This document shows positions 28,237 through 37,819 of a DNA stretch of 64,000 bases, one piece after another. The DNA lies in NCBI RefSeq assembly GCF_003201935.1, contig NZ_QJJL01000002.1, forward strand, positions 496,001 through 560,000, given 5' to 3'. A program made the position numbers and the translations under genes. The notes beneath the pieces are model-generated. The model saw nothing but the letters and a program-made list of their open reading frames with translations, was not told the origin of the DNA and did not search any database. Position 1 is the first letter of the stretch. Each line of letters begins with the position of its first letter. The DNA comes from Loktanella sp. PT4BL (GTDB lineage: Bacteria > Pseudomonadota > Alphaproteobacteria > Rhodobacterales > Rhodobacteraceae).

Positions 28237-29049
28237 TTATGCGGCGGTAAAGGTGATTTTCCGTCGCAGAAACTGTGTCGCCCGATTGGAAACGCGGTCC
28301 GGATCACCCGTTGTCAGAAAGGCAGAGTCCATCCCCGGGCCAACCATCTCGGGCCGGCGCTGCAGGTAATCGGCAAGGCTCTCTGCGACCAGATTGGCCT
28401 GACTGAAGACTTTCACATGCGGGCCAAGGGCGGCCTGAAATGCCTCTTCCATCAGCGGGTAATGGGTACAGCCCAGCACCGCCGCATCAGGTTCCGGCAT
28501 CTTGCGCTTGAGCGCATCCACATGGCTGCGCACCAGCGCCTCGGCAAGGATCATATCGCCATCTTCGATAGCATCCACAACACCGCCACAGGCCTGCGCC
28601 TCGACATCCACGCCGATCGCGCGGAAGGCCAGTTCACGCTGGAATGCGCGGCTTGAGACCGTGGCAGGTGTGGCAAACAATGCCACATGTTTGACGTCGA
28701 CTTCGCGTGGTGGCGAGTTGTCGCCCCATTGCCGTTCGGTCAAGGCCTCGATCAGCGGCACAAACACGCCCAACACGCGCTTGCCTTCGGGCACCCAGCC
28801 CTCTTGCATCCGGCGCAAAGCGGCTGCCGAGGCCGTGTTGCAGGCCAAAATCACCAGATCACAGCCCGCATCAAAGAGGCGCTGTGTGGATTTGGTGGTC
28901 AGGTTGTAGATGTCATCCGGCGTGCGCACACCGTAAGGCGCATGCGCACTGTCACCCATGTAGACAAGCGGAAGATCAGGCAGGCGTTTGGCCACAGCGT
29001 CCAGCACCGTAAGCCCGCCAAGACCACTATCGAATATGCCCACTGCCAT
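28237..29049 (-). CDS. murI: glutamate racemase
   Basis: Makes D-glutamate for peptidoglycan. The 270-residue protein has the opening [17 protein letters not shown] (catalytic Asp and Ser region), the first cysteine in [15 protein letters not shown] near residue 66, and the second in [11 protein letters not shown] near 180, each followed by Asn/Thr or Thr-His as in the family. The frame opens at 29082, but MAVGIFDSG at 29049 matches family starts. That start lies inside the end of the upstream acyltransferase gene (23-nt overlap). Confidence 0.93.
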   Translation of the reverse strand: MAVGIFDSGLGGLTVLDAVAKRLPDLPLVYMGDSAHAPYGVRTPDDIYNLTTKSTQRLFDAGCDLVILACNTASAAALRRMQEGWVPEGKRVLGVFVPLIEALTERQWGDNSPPREVDVKHVALFATPATVSSRAFQRELAFRAIGVDVEAQACGGVVDAIEDGDMILAEALVRSHVDALKRKMPEPDAAVLGCTHYPLMEEAFQAALGPHVKVFSQANLVAESLADYLQRRPEMVGPGMDSAFLTTGDPDRVSNRATQFLRRKITFTAA

Positions 29050-29938
29050 TGCTGCGTACCTTGTATTTCGCTTCGAACTCATGCCCCAGGTGGGTCGGGT
29101 CCACCGGGCTTGTGCTCAACTCATACGTGGCTTTACGCAGAAAATCCATGCATCCTTTGGGGTCTTTTTTGAAACGCTCCAAGGTCGCTTGCGGGATCGG
29201 TTCACCGATGACAACGCGGACTGGTTTGTTGATCTTGGCCTTGAATTCACGGATGAACATGCCCGTGCGCAGGGTGCTGTGCAGGTGGCTGGCCAGTTGG
29301 AACAGGCGGCTGTTGTGCCCTTCGAAAAACACCGGAACCACTGTTGCCCCCGACTTTGCAACCATCTTGGCGGTAAAGGTGCGCCAGCTGGGGTCCATCG
29401 GCTTGGAAAAGGGCGTGGCCGAAGTGGACACCGTCCCGCCCGGGAAAATGCCGATCGCGCCGCCCTCTTGCAGGTAGGCAATTGCTTTCATGCGGGTTTC
29501 AAGGTTCAGCTTGGCGGCTTCTTTGGTCTCATCAAAGGAAATCGGCAGGATGATGCGTTCAAGATCGGCCGCCCGCCGGAAAATCCGGTGCGCAAGCACG
29601 CGAAAATTGCCCTGCCTGCGCTCGCAAAGGATACGCCCCATCATCAGCCCATCAAGTATCCCGTAGGGATGGTTGGACACCACAATCAGCGGCCCCGTGC
29701 ACGGGATATTCTCAAGCGATCCGCCAATCACATCCAGTTCGACACCATAGCGGGTGCACATGACCTCCCAGAAATCCGCCCCCGCCGCGACCTCAGCGTC
29801 ATAGCCTTTCGCCTTGCGGATCAGCCGCAAGCGCCCCGTTGCGTTCTCCATGACACGGATGACCGCACGCCCGGAACGGCGCTTGGCGGAGGAAGCATAG
29901 GTAATATCACGGGCGGCATCACGGGCGGTTGCAGGCAT
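29027..29938 (-). CDS. lysophospholipid acyltransferase family protein (PlsC-like)
   Basis: Membrane-associated acyltransferase of 303 residues. The catalytic block [12 protein letters not shown] is near residue 88 (His and Asp separated as in PlsC-type enzymes), and the glycerol-phosphate binding motif appears as [10 protein letters not shown] near 162. A C-terminal region [12 protein letters not shown] is also typical. The substrate could be a lysophospholipid or lyso-ornithine lipid; the sequence does not decide. The start is uncertain: ATG 29938 or an upstream TTG at 29953 five codons earlier. It lies upstream of murI on the same strand and overlaps it. Confidence 0.83.
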   Translation of the reverse strand: MPATARDAARDITYASSAKRRSGRAVIRVMENATGRLRLIRKAKGYDAEVAAGADFWEVMCTRYGVELDVIGGSLENIPCTGPLIVVSNHPYGILDGLMMGRILCERRQGNFRVLAHRIFRRAADLERIILPISFDETKEAAKLNLETRMKAIAYLQEGGAIGIFPGGTVSTSATPFSKPMDPSWRTFTAKMVAKSGATVVPVFFEGHNSRLFQLASHLHSTLRTGMFIREFKAKINKPVRVVIGEPIPQATLERFKKDPKGCMDFLRKATYELSTSPVDPTHLGHEFEAKYKVRSNGSGHIR

Positions 29939-30007
29939 GGCAGGGTTATCCAAGAAACGATTCCGGGTCGTTTACCTGCCAAATACGAAAATACCATGAC
30001 AAAGTGA

Positions 30008-33000
30008 CTATTCCGCCGCCTGCTGCATCGGGGCCGCCCGCAAGACCGCCAAAAGCTCTTCGCGGCGCTTGGCAGCCTTGCGCGCATTCGCCTCTTTTAC
30101 CGGACCAAAGCCACGAATTTCACGGGGCAAGGCCGCCAAGGCCATCGCCGCATCCCGCGTGTCAGGGCGCATGATTTGAAGGACCTCCGCCATATCCGCC
30201 TCGTATTCCTTGATCAATGCGCGCTCCATCCGGCGCTCGGCTGTGCGCCCGAACGGATCAAAGGGCGTACCACGGAGGAATTTCAGCTTCGCAAGCTTCG
30301 GAAACGCCCAGGCCATGCGCTGGCCGAATTCCTTTTTGGCAGGCCGCCCGTCTGGGCCTGTCTTGGTCAGCATGGGCGGGGCAAGGTGATAGGTCAGCTT
30401 CAGATCGCCATCAAACTCGGCCTTTGCCTTTTCTTCGGTCTGCGTCAGCAGGCGTGCCACCTCGTATTCATCCTTGTACGCCAAGAGCTTGTGATAGCCT
30501 GTTGCGACCGCAGCGCGCATCCCGTCATCCATGAAACGGTCCACCATCTTACGATACCGCTTGGCCAACCGCTTGCCCTGATAGGCCACCAGATGCGCCT
30601 CGCGGAAGGCAATTTTCTCGGCCGTGGATTTGGGCAATGCCACAACATTCGGCGTCAGCAAAGCCTGCGCATCCGCCGGATGCAGATAGGCCCAGCGGCC
30701 CAATTCGAAGGCACGGATATTGCGCTCCACAGCAGCACCATTCAGCTTAATCGCCTGCAAGATCGCATCGTACCCCACTGGAATTGCACCCATTTGCCAA
30801 GCCGCCCCAAAGACCATCATGTTTGAATAGATGCTGTCGCCCAAAAGCGCCTTGGCCAGATCGGAGGCATCAAACATCGCCAAACCATCCGACAAACGCG
30901 CGCCAAGCGAGACCTTCAATTCATCACTTGGCAGCCGGAATTCGGTATTACGGGTGAAATCGCCAGTGATAATCTCATGGCTGTTTACCACACCTTTGGT
31001 GCGCCCCGTTTTCATCAACCCCAGTGTTTTGGCACCCGCAGAGACGACCAGATCACCGCCAATCAGCGCGTCACACTCACCTGTTGCGACGCGGATCGCG
31101 TTGATATCGCTCGGCTTCTCGCCGATCCGGCAATGGATATGCACCGCGCCGCCCTTTTGGGCCAGCCCCGCCATCTCCATCATGCCCGCCCCTTTGCCGT
31201 CGATATGCGCGGCCATCGCCAGCACAGCGCCGATGGTCACAACGCCGGTGCCACCAACACCCGTAATCACGACATTATGGGTGCCATTGATCGCAGGCAG
31301 CACAGGGTCCGGCATGTCGGGCAGATCAACGTCCGCTGTCGCCTCCTTGCGGATTTTCGCGCCTTCGATCGTCACAAAAGACGGGCAGAACCCTTTGACA
31401 CAAGAGAAATCCTTGTTGCACGACGACTGGTCAATCGCACGCTTGCGGCCCAGTTCCGTTTCAACCGGCACGATGGACACGCAGTTGGATTGCACCCCGC
31501 AATCGCCGCAGCCTTCACAGATATCGGTATTGATAAAGACCCGCTTGTCAGGATCAGGAAACTGACCGCGTTTGCGACGGCGGCGTTTCTCCGCGGCACA
31601 AGTCTGGACATAAACTATGGCAGACACACCTTTGTATTTGCTGAATTTCTCTTGGACGATCGGCATCTCTGCCCGCTCATGCACATCCAATCCCTTGGGA
31701 AAGCGTGCAAGGTCGATATCTTCTTTCTCATCATAGACAAGGGCCACGTTGCGCACCCCCATCGCCTGAATTTCGCGACAAATCTGATCGGCGGTCAGCC
31801 CACCATCATTGCCCTGACCGCCCGTCATGGCCACCGCATCATTATAGAGGATTTTATAGGTGATATTGGTTCCCGCCATCAGCGCGAACCGAATGGCCTG
31901 CACGCCTGAATGATTGTAGGTACCGTCGCCCAAGTTCTGGAACACATGGTCGCGGGTCGAGAACGGCGCCTCGCCGACCCAGTTCGCGCCTTCGCCCCCC
32001 ATCTGGGTAAAACCAACGGTTTCGCGGTCCATCCACTGCACCATGTAGTGACAGCCGATGCCCGCATAGGCGCGCGATCCTTCGGGGACTTTGGTGGACG
32101 AGTTATGCGGACAGCCCGAACAGAAATAGGGCAACCGCTGCGCAATCTCGGGCGCGTTGTCGGCGCGGCGCGCCTCGGCCAGTTGCGCAAGGCCCGCCTC
32201 AACACCCGCCGATCCACAGCCCTCTTCCACCAAGATGCCGCCCAGTTTTTCGGCGATCACTATCGGGTTCAGATCCGCCTTGGTCTGGAACACCTCTTCG
32301 CGGCGCCCAGCGGAATGTTCATCGCCCTTGTGCCAGCCGTAAACCCGCCGCCCGTTGCGGTCGTCAAACAGCGCCTCTTTGACCTGCACTTCGATCAGCT
32401 TGCGTTTTTCCTCGACCACCACAATCAGGTCGAGCCCTTCGGCCCATTCATGGAACGACGCCATATCCAGCGGCCAGACCTGCCCCACCTTATAGGTGGT
32501 GATGCCCAGCCGTTCGGCCTCGGCCTCATCAATATTCAGCAATGCCAGCGCGTGCTGCAAATCCAGCCAGTTCTTGCCAGCCGCAACAAAGCCGATTTTT
32601 GCACCGGGCTTGCCCCATTTGCGCTGGTCCATCTTGTTGGCCCTGCTGAACGCTTCGGCGGCAAAGCGTTTATGGTCAATCATCCGCGCCTCTTGCAGCT
32701 GCGGTGTATCAACAAGGCGGATATTCAAACCGCCCTCGGGCAAGTCCAGCTCGGGGCGCACAAAGGACATCCGGTCGGGATCACCGTCTACCACGGACGT
32801 GACCTCGATTGTGTCTTTCATCGTCTTCAGGCCGACCCAGACGCCGGCAAAGCGTGACAGCTCCCACGCATAAAGCCCGTAATCGAGTATTTCCTGCACG
32901 CCCGCCGGCGACACAATCGGCATATAGGCATCAATCATCGCCCAGTCCGATTGGTGCAGCGTGGTCGAGCTTTCACCGGTATGGTCATCGCCCATCGCCA

Positions 33001-33424
33001 TGATCACCCCGCCGTGGGGCGACGTGCCTGCCATATTGGCATGGCGCATCACATCACCCGAACGGTCCACGCCCGGCCCTTTACCGTACCACAGGCCGAA
33101 GACACCGTCGTATTTGCCTTCACCCCGAAGCTCTGCCTGCTGACTGCCCCAAAGGGCGGTGGCAGCAAGATCTTCGTTCAATCCGGGCTGAAAGGTGATC
33201 TGCGCAGGCTCAAGCACATCTTTCGCCCGTGTCATCTGCATATCAACGGCACCCAGCGGCGATCCGCGATAGCCGGTCACATAGCCTGCGGTATTCAACC
33301 CCGCCTTTTCGTCCCGCGCGCGCTGCATCAGCATCAGACGCACAAGCGCCTGTGTGCCGTTCAGCAAAATCTGGTGTTTCGTCAGGTCATAACGATCATT
33401 GAGCGACACATTCTGATGTGACAT
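30008..33424 (-). CDS. indolepyruvate ferredoxin oxidoreductase, fused subunits
   Basis: Large cytoplasmic thiamine diphosphate and iron-sulfur enzyme (1138 residues) that oxidatively decarboxylates aryl or branched 2-oxo acids to acyl-CoA. The order is: pyruvate-ferredoxin-oxidoreductase-like alpha region (residues 1 to about 400), TPP-binding region with GGQGNDGGLTADQI near 535, a cysteine-rich 4Fe-4S stretch near 630-690 (DICEGCGDCGVQSNC; SCNKDFSCVKGFCPS), the gamma region with VVITGVGGTGVVTIGAV near 725, and a C-terminal DUF6537-like region to the end. Fusion of all parts is usual in alphaproteobacteria. ATG 33424 follows GGGGAGG. A LysR regulator is divergent upstream. Confidence 0.93.
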   Translation of the reverse strand: MSHQNVSLNDRYDLTKHQILLNGTQALVRLMLMQRARDEKAGLNTAGYVTGYRGSPLGAVDMQMTRAKDVLEPAQITFQPGLNEDLAATALWGSQQAELRGEGKYDGVFGLWYGKGPGVDRSGDVMRHANMAGTSPHGGVIMAMGDDHTGESSTTLHQSDWAMIDAYMPIVSPAGVQEILDYGLYAWELSRFAGVWVGLKTMKDTIEVTSVVDGDPDRMSFVRPELDLPEGGLNIRLVDTPQLQEARMIDHKRFAAEAFSRANKMDQRKWGKPGAKIGFVAAGKNWLDLQHALALLNIDEAEAERLGITTYKVGQVWPLDMASFHEWAEGLDLIVVVEEKRKLIEVQVKEALFDDRNGRRVYGWHKGDEHSAGRREEVFQTKADLNPIVIAEKLGGILVEEGCGSAGVEAGLAQLAEARRADNAPEIAQRLPYFCSGCPHNSSTKVPEGSRAYAGIGCHYMVQWMDRETVGFTQMGGEGANWVGEAPFSTRDHVFQNLGDGTYNHSGVQAIRFALMAGTNITYKILYNDAVAMTGGQGNDGGLTADQICREIQAMGVRNVALVYDEKEDIDLARFPKGLDVHERAEMPIVQEKFSKYKGVSAIVYVQTCAAEKRRRRKRGQFPDPDKRVFINTDICEGCGDCGVQSNCVSIVPVETELGRKRAIDQSSCNKDFSCVKGFCPSFVTIEGAKIRKEATADVDLPDMPDPVLPAINGTHNVVITGVGGTGVVTIGAVLAMAAHIDGKGAGMMEMAGLAQKGGAVHIHCRIGEKPSDINAIRVATGECDALIGGDLVVSAGAKTLGLMKTGRTKGVVNSHEIITGDFTRNTEFRLPSDELKVSLGARLSDGLAMFDASDLAKALLGDSIYSNMMVFGAAWQMGAIPVGYDAILQAIKLNGAAVERNIRAFELGRWAYLHPADAQALLTPNVVALPKSTAEKIAFREAHLVAYQGKRLAKRYRKMVDRFMDDGMRAAVATGYHKLLAYKDEYEVARLLTQTEEKAKAEFDGDLKLTYHLAPPMLTKTGPDGRPAKKEFGQRMAWAFPKLAKLKFLRGTPFDPFGRTAERRMERALIKEYEADMAEVLQIMRPDTRDAAMALAALPREIRGFGPVKEANARKAAKRREELLAVLRAAPMQQAAE

Positions 33425-33580
33425 CCCGCACCTCCCCGCGCGTCGAATATCCCTCAACTATAGGTCAAAATTGCTGACCTACAAAGCACAAAATAAATCA
33501 GATCGTGGTTTGCATAAAAACATCCGTTTCGGGTAATGTCTGTAAATCAAATACAAGAAATTATTTTTAAAAAGGCCGTT

Positions 33581-34486
33581 ATGGACTGGGATAAACTAAG
33601 AATCTTTCACGCCGTCGCGGATGCGGGATCGCTGACGCACGCCGGAGATACACTGCACCTGTCGCAATCGGCGGTCAGCAGACAAATTCGTGCGCTGGAA
33701 GAATCACTCAACACAACACTGTTTCACCGCCATGCGCGCGGCCTGATCCTGACGGAACAGGGCGAATTGTTGTTTGACGCCACCAAAAGCATGAACAAAC
33801 GGCTCGAGGCCGCCTCAGCACGCATCCGTGACAGCGAAGAAGAAGTATTTGGCGAATTGCGCGTCACCACGACCACCGGCTTTGGCACGCTCTGGCTCGC
33901 CCCACGCCTGCCCAAGCTCTACGAACTCTACCCTGATCTGAAAATCGACCTGATGCTGGAAGAACGCGTCCTTGACCTGCCCATGCGCGAGGCTGACGTG
34001 GCGATCCGCATGAAAGAGCCCTCGCAGGCAGACCTGATCCGCAAGCGGCTGATGTCGGTCAGGATGCGCCTCTATGCGTCGAAAACTTATCTGGAAACCA
34101 ACAAAGCGCCAGTCGAGATATCGGATATCTCTGACCACAGGCTGATCTGTCAAAGCCTCAATTCCATTCAGGTCGCTGCGGGGGCCACACTGCTGCAACA
34201 CCTGATGACCTATGACATTCCCAACACGTTCACGGTGAACAACTATTTCGGGGTGCTTCAGGGGGTGATCAACAATATCGGCATCGGCGTCCTTCCTGAC
34301 TACCTGACCGAGGATTTCCCCGATCTTGTCCGCGTCCTGCCGGATCTGGAAAGCGGCGAAGTGCCCGTTTTCCTCGCATATCCCGAAGAATTGCGGCAAT
34401 CCAAACGCATCGCGGCCTTTCGCGACTTCGTTCAGGACGAGATTTTCACGCATCGGCGGAAAATGCGTGAAGCGGTCGAAATCTAG
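33581..34486 (+). CDS. LysR family transcriptional regulator
   Basis: A 301-residue DNA-binding regulator. The N-terminal winged helix-turn-helix is DWDKLRIFHAVADAGSLTHAGDTLHLSQSAVSRQIRALEE (residues 2-41; recognition helix QSAVSRQIRAL). The effector-binding domain follows from about residue 90. The start at ATG 33581 follows AAGG and matches LysR N-termini; an ATG 45 nt upstream adds unrelated residues. It is divergent from the IOR gene over about 156 bp, so it may control IOR. It is known in the group as a frequent neighbour of that gene, but its effector is unknown. Confidence 0.92.
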   Translation: MDWDKLRIFHAVADAGSLTHAGDTLHLSQSAVSRQIRALEESLNTTLFHRHARGLILTEQGELLFDATKSMNKRLEAASARIRDSEEEVFGELRVTTTTGFGTLWLAPRLPKLYELYPDLKIDLMLEERVLDLPMREADVAIRMKEPSQADLIRKRLMSVRMRLYASKTYLETNKAPVEISDISDHRLICQSLNSIQVAAGATLLQHLMTYDIPNTFTVNNYFGVLQGVINNIGIGVLPDYLTEDFPDLVRVLPDLESGEVPVFLAYPEELRQSKRIAAFRDFVQDEIFTHRRKMREAVEI

Positions 34487-34610
34487 CCCGAGACAACCCT
34501 AAGAAGAATTTCGTTTCAAAAACAACGCCAAGCCCCTCACGCATGTAAACCGAGCCGCAAGCTATGCATTGAGGACATAGCGGCATTGCGAAAATTTGAC
34601 CCATTTTTTC

Positions 34611-34639
34611 TTGATTGGTCAAAAAACGCACCCTATTTG
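34611..34639 (+). promoter_or_regulatory. candidate promoter of the 34.65-kb small RNA
   Basis: A -35-like TTGATT (34611-34616) and a -10-like TATTTG (34634-34639) are separated by exactly 17 nt. The -35 box is good and the -10 box is weak. Transcription would begin near 34646. Confidence 0.45.
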
Positions 34640-34645
34640 ATCTCT

Positions 34646-34725
34646 CGAAGGCGACGATGCGATAGCGCTCATCACCTTCACCTCCCTGTTGGACTTCGCC
34701 GGGCCTTGTGCCCGGCATTTTTTTT
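34646..34725 (+). ncRNA. candidate small RNA (or purL attenuator) ending in a strong terminator
   Basis: About 80 nt without a plausible reading frame lie between a promoter-like element and an intrinsic terminator. A first hairpin (GATG-CG with CG-CATC, a 2-nt bulge, loop ATAG, about 34656-34673) is followed by a pyrimidine-rich single-stranded segment CACCTCCCTG (34679-34688) that can pair with Shine-Dalgarno sequences, then the terminator. This is the usual build of a trans-acting sRNA. The alternative is premature termination in the purL leader, since purL starts 135 nt downstream. The 5' end is inferred. Confidence 0.5.
34698..34725 (+). terminator. intrinsic terminator between lysR and purL
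   Basis: GCCGGGC and GCCCGGC form a perfect 7-bp stem around CTTGT, followed by A and eight T. The lysR gene ends more than 200 bp upstream, so this terminator probably serves a separate short transcript. TGCCGG at 34742-34747 can pair with CCGGCA in its 3' arm. Confidence 0.9.
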
Positions 34726-34859
34726 GGCGCCGTGCCGTCCGTGCCGGCATTCCGGAAATACCGCATCAGCACGTTTCTAAAGCGCACAAATCAACAGCTC
34801 TCTTTCCCTCTTACGCGCAACCCCGTAAAACACGCGCGACTCAAGCGCGGGGGACCAAG

Positions 34860-37019
34860 ATGCAAGAGCCAGCAATCACCGAAGACCTGATCGCAGCCCA
34901 TGGGCTTTCGCCTGATGAGTATCAGCGCATCCTTGAGATCATAGACCGCGAACCGACCTTCACAGAACTCGGCATCTTTTCGGCAATGTGGAACGAGCAT
35001 TGCTCTTACAAGTCGTCCAAGAAATGGCTGCGGACCCTGCCAACGACAGGCCCCCAAGTGATCTGTGGCCCCGGAGAAAACGCAGGTGTCGTTGATATCG
35101 GTGACGGGCAAGCAGTGGTTTTCAAAATGGAAAGCCACAACCACCCCAGCTACATTGAACCTTACCAGGGGGCGGCCACAGGCGTCGGCGGTATCCTGCG
35201 TGATGTGTTTACCATGGGCGCGCGCCCGATTGCGGCGATGAACTCGCTCTCCTTCGGTGAGCCGGCACACCCTAAAACACGGCAGCTGGTCAACGGCGTG
35301 GTCGCCGGTGTCGGCGGCTACGGCAACTGCTTTGGCGTGCCCACCGTGGGCGGCGAAGTGCGCTTTGATCCCGCCTATAACGGCAACTGCCTTGTGAATG
35401 CCTTCGCCGCAGGCCTCGCGGATGCGGACAAGATTTTCTACTCCGCCGCCTCCGGCGTTGGCATGCCCGTGGTGTATTTGGGCGCCAAGACGGGCCGCGA
35501 CGGTGTCGGCGGTGCGACAATGGCCAGCGCCGAATTCGACGACACCATCGAGGAAAAACGCCCCACTGTGCAGGTCGGTGATCCCTTCACCGAAAAACGC
35601 CTGATGGAAGCCACACTGGAGCTGATGGCCACCGGCGCCGTGATCTCGATCCAGGATATGGGCGCCGCTGGTCTCACTTGCTCTGCCGTGGAAATGGGCG
35701 ACAAGGGCGGTTTGGGTGTGAAACTCAACCTGAATGCTGTTCCCCAGCGTGAAGAGAATATGACCGCCTACGAGATGATGCTGTCCGAAAGCCAGGAGCG
35801 CATGTTGATGGTGCTCAAGCCCGAGCTTGAGGCCGAGGCGCGCGCCGTGTTCGTCAAATGGGACCTCGACTTTGCCATCGTCGGCGAAACAATCGCAGAA
35901 GATCGTTTCATCATCGAGCACAATGGCAAGATCATGGCCGATCTGCCCTTGGCCACGCTCTCCGGCTCTGCCCCCGAATACGACCGCCCGTGGGAACCCA
36001 CACCCCCTGCGGCCCCATTGGGCGAGGTGCCGGGTGTGCATCCCATCGACGGGCTGAAGGCACTGATCAGCAGCCCCAACTATGCCGGCAAACAATGGGT
36101 GTATGAGCAATATGACCAACAGGTCATGGGCGACACCGCGCGCACCCCGGGTGCCGGTTCGGGCATCGTGCGCGTGCATGGCACCGAGAAATCGCTTGCC
36201 TTCACCAGCGACGTTACCCCCCGCTATGTCAAAGCCAACCCCTTTGAGGGTGGCAAACAGGCGGTGGCCGAGGCGTACCGCAACCTGACCGCCGTGGGTG
36301 CGACCCCCTTGGCAACGACCGATAACATGAACTTCGGCAACCCCGAAAAGCCCCAGATCATGGGGCAATTCGTGGGCGCGATCCAAGGCATCGGCGAGGC
36401 TGTCAAAGCGCTCGACATGCCGATCGTGTCGGGCAACGTGTCACTTTATAATGAAACCGACGGCAAGGGCATTCTGCCCACGCCCACCATCGGCGCCGTC
36501 GGCATCATCCACCACCCCGATCACATGATCACCGGCGATATCCGCGAAGGCCATGTGCTGCTGGTGCTTGGCGAAACCGCAGGCCACCTCGGGCAATCCG
36601 CGCTGCTTGCGGAAGTTTACGGGCGCGCCGAAGGCGATGCGCCTCCCGTCGATCTTGCCGCTGAGAAAGCGCATGGTGATTTCATCCGCGCCAACCACGC
36701 CTATATCAAGGCTTGCACCGACCTCAGCGACGGCGGTCTGGCCCTTGCGGCCTTCGAATTGGCCGAGGCGGCAGGGGTCGGGATCACGCTGGATGCCGAA
36801 GACACACCAACCCTCTTTGGCGAGGATCAGGCGCGCTACCTGATTGCCTGCAACTTCGATCAGGCCGAAGCACTGATGATCGCGGCCAGTCAGGCAGGCG
36901 TTCCGCTGGCGACAGTGGGCAAAGTGGGCGGCGACCAGATCACCTTTGGCAGCCAGAGCGCACCGCTCTCAGAACTCAGCCGGGTGTTCCGCACCTCATT
37001 CGAAAACGCGGTCGCCTGA
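34860..37019 (+). CDS. purL: phosphoribosylformylglycinamidine synthase subunit II
   Basis: ATP-dependent amidation step of purine synthesis. The 719-residue length is that of the small PurL that works with separate PurS and PurQ. Motifs: [18 protein letters not shown] near residue 39 (catalytic His), [28 protein letters not shown] is the ATP/FGAR loop near 85-112, [15 protein letters not shown] near 264, and [19 protein letters not shown] near 625. Two AIR-synthase repeats are present. The ATG at 34860 follows GGGGGACCAAG. The frame extends upstream to 34689 but only through the terminator region. purS and purQ are not in this window. Confidence 0.96.
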   Translation: MQEPAITEDLIAAHGLSPDEYQRILEIIDREPTFTELGIFSAMWNEHCSYKSSKKWLRTLPTTGPQVICGPGENAGVVDIGDGQAVVFKMESHNHPSYIEPYQGAATGVGGILRDVFTMGARPIAAMNSLSFGEPAHPKTRQLVNGVVAGVGGYGNCFGVPTVGGEVRFDPAYNGNCLVNAFAAGLADADKIFYSAASGVGMPVVYLGAKTGRDGVGGATMASAEFDDTIEEKRPTVQVGDPFTEKRLMEATLELMATGAVISIQDMGAAGLTCSAVEMGDKGGLGVKLNLNAVPQREENMTAYEMMLSESQERMLMVLKPELEAEARAVFVKWDLDFAIVGETIAEDRFIIEHNGKIMADLPLATLSGSAPEYDRPWEPTPPAAPLGEVPGVHPIDGLKALISSPNYAGKQWVYEQYDQQVMGDTARTPGAGSGIVRVHGTEKSLAFTSDVTPRYVKANPFEGGKQAVAEAYRNLTAVGATPLATTDNMNFGNPEKPQIMGQFVGAIQGIGEAVKALDMPIVSGNVSLYNETDGKGILPTPTIGAVGIIHHPDHMITGDIREGHVLLVLGETAGHLGQSALLAEVYGRAEGDAPPVDLAAEKAHGDFIRANHAYIKACTDLSDGGLALAAFELAEAAGVGITLDAEDTPTLFGEDQARYLIACNFDQAEALMIAASQAGVPLATVGKVGGDQITFGSQSAPLSELSRVFRTSFENAVA

Positions 37020-37038
37020 TTATCATCTTGCCCAAAAT

Positions 37039-37058
37039 ACTCCCGCCGGAGGCATCCC
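37039..37058. repeat. short dispersed intergenic repeat, copy 2
   Basis: Matches 15721-15740 at 19 of 20 positions and lies 20 bp after the purL stop. It is preceded by CCCAAAATA, which is absent from copy 1. Confidence 0.55.
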
Positions 37059-37117
37059 CACTTGTCCCCCGGCGCAAGCGGCCCTAATTTAGAACCAACC
37101 GACCAAAAGGACCGCAA

Positions 37118-37354
37118 ATGCCTATCACCGCCTTCGAGATCGAGACCCTCCTGCGCGAAACCTTCCCTGACGCCACAATCAACGTGCAGGGTGACGACGG
37201 GTCCCATTTTGCTGCCGAAGTCATCGACGAAAGCTTTCGTGGCAAGAACCGCGTTCAACAGCAACGGGCCGTCTATGCCGCGCTCAAAGGCAAGATGGAT
37301 GGCAGCAATGGCGAGTTACACGCGCTCGCTTTGACAACCAAAGCGCCCAACTAG
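37118..37354 (+). CDS. bolA: BolA family protein
   Basis: Small (78-residue) KH-like-fold protein of the BolA/IbaG family that binds iron-sulfur clusters jointly with monothiol glutaredoxins. Features: ETLLRETFPDATINVQGDD near residue 9, DGSHFAAEVIDESFRGKNRVQQQRAVYAAL contains the conserved HF (about residue 29) and the RVxQxRxVY helix, and the terminal ELHALALTTKAP. Its neighbour 70 bp downstream is a CGFS glutaredoxin, the known partner, supporting a role in iron-sulfur trafficking or iron sensing. Confidence 0.93.
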   Translation: MPITAFEIETLLRETFPDATINVQGDDGSHFAAEVIDESFRGKNRVQQQRAVYAALKGKMDGSNGELHALALTTKAPN

Positions 37355-37355
37355 C

Positions 37356-37377
37356 CCAAATTTTTTGAAAAATTTGG
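37356..37377. repeat. perfect inverted repeat, AT-rich (10-bp arms)
   Basis: Arms CCAAATTTTT and AAAAATTTGG flank a central TG, starting 2 bp after the bolA stop. No T-run follows, so it is not a standard terminator. Confidence 0.85.
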
Positions 37378-37379
37378 CC

Positions 37380-37399
37380 CAAAGTCTTCAAAGACTTTG
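37380..37399. repeat. perfect inverted repeat (9-bp arms)
   Basis: Arms CAAAGTCTT and AAGACTTTG flank a central CA. It lies 2 bp after the previous palindrome and has the same architecture but a different arm sequence. Confidence 0.85.
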
Positions 37400-37424
37400 A
37401 CGCCGAGCAAGAGGACCGAAGAAC

Positions 37425-37784
37425 ATGACAGCCCAAGACAAGATCAAAGACACCGTCACAACCAACGATGTGGTTCTTTTCATGAAAGGCACCAAAAGCA
37501 TGCCGCAGTGCGGGTTCTCGTCCCGTGTCGCAGGCGTTCTGAATTTCATGGGGGTCGAATATGCCGATGTGAACGTGCTGGCCGATGACGACATCCGTCA
37601 GGGGATCAAGGACTACTCTGACTGGCCGACCATCCCGCAGCTTTACGTCAAAGGCGAATTCGTCGGCGGCTGCGACATTATCACGGAAATGACGCTTTCG
37701 GGCGAACTCGACACGCTGTTTTCAGAAAGCGGTGTCGCATTCGATAAAGACGCGGCCGAAAAGATCCGCGAAGCAAACAGCTAA
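37425..37784 (+). CDS. grxD: monothiol glutaredoxin, CGFS type
   Basis: Carries and transfers [2Fe-2S] clusters rather than acting as a classic reductase. The 119-residue protein has the monothiol active site in MKGTKSMPQCGFSSRVAG near residue 25 (CGFS), the cis-Pro region DWPTIPQLYVKGEFVGGCDI near 65, and the GG-C-D motif that contacts glutathione. Ribosome binding site GAGGA lies upstream of ATG 37425. It follows bolA across the double palindrome and is followed by a terminator; pairing with BolA is a conserved functional link. Confidence 0.96.
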   Translation: MTAQDKIKDTVTTNDVVLFMKGTKSMPQCGFSSRVAGVLNFMGVEYADVNVLADDDIRQGIKDYSDWPTIPQLYVKGEFVGGCDIITEMTLSGELDTLFSESGVAFDKDAAEKIREANS

Positions 37785-37793
37785 CAAAGAAAG

Positions 37794-37817
37794 AGGCGGG
37801 CGCCCTGCCCGCCTTTT
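37794..37817 (+). terminator. intrinsic terminator of grxD
   Basis: AGGCGGGC pairs with GCCCGCCT around GCCCT, followed by a short T-run. The zapA gene ends on the other strand 3 bp away. Confidence 0.8.
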
Positions 37818-37819
37818 GT

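Noticed and set aside
34689-34859. In-frame extension of purL upstream of 34860
   Set aside because: It reads through a perfect terminator; family N-termini begin at [11 protein letters not shown] and a ribosome binding site precedes 34860.
34791-36386. 531-codon minus-strand frame inside purL
   Set aside because: His- and Gly-rich shadow of a GC-rich plus-strand gene; no ribosome binding site and no family resemblance.
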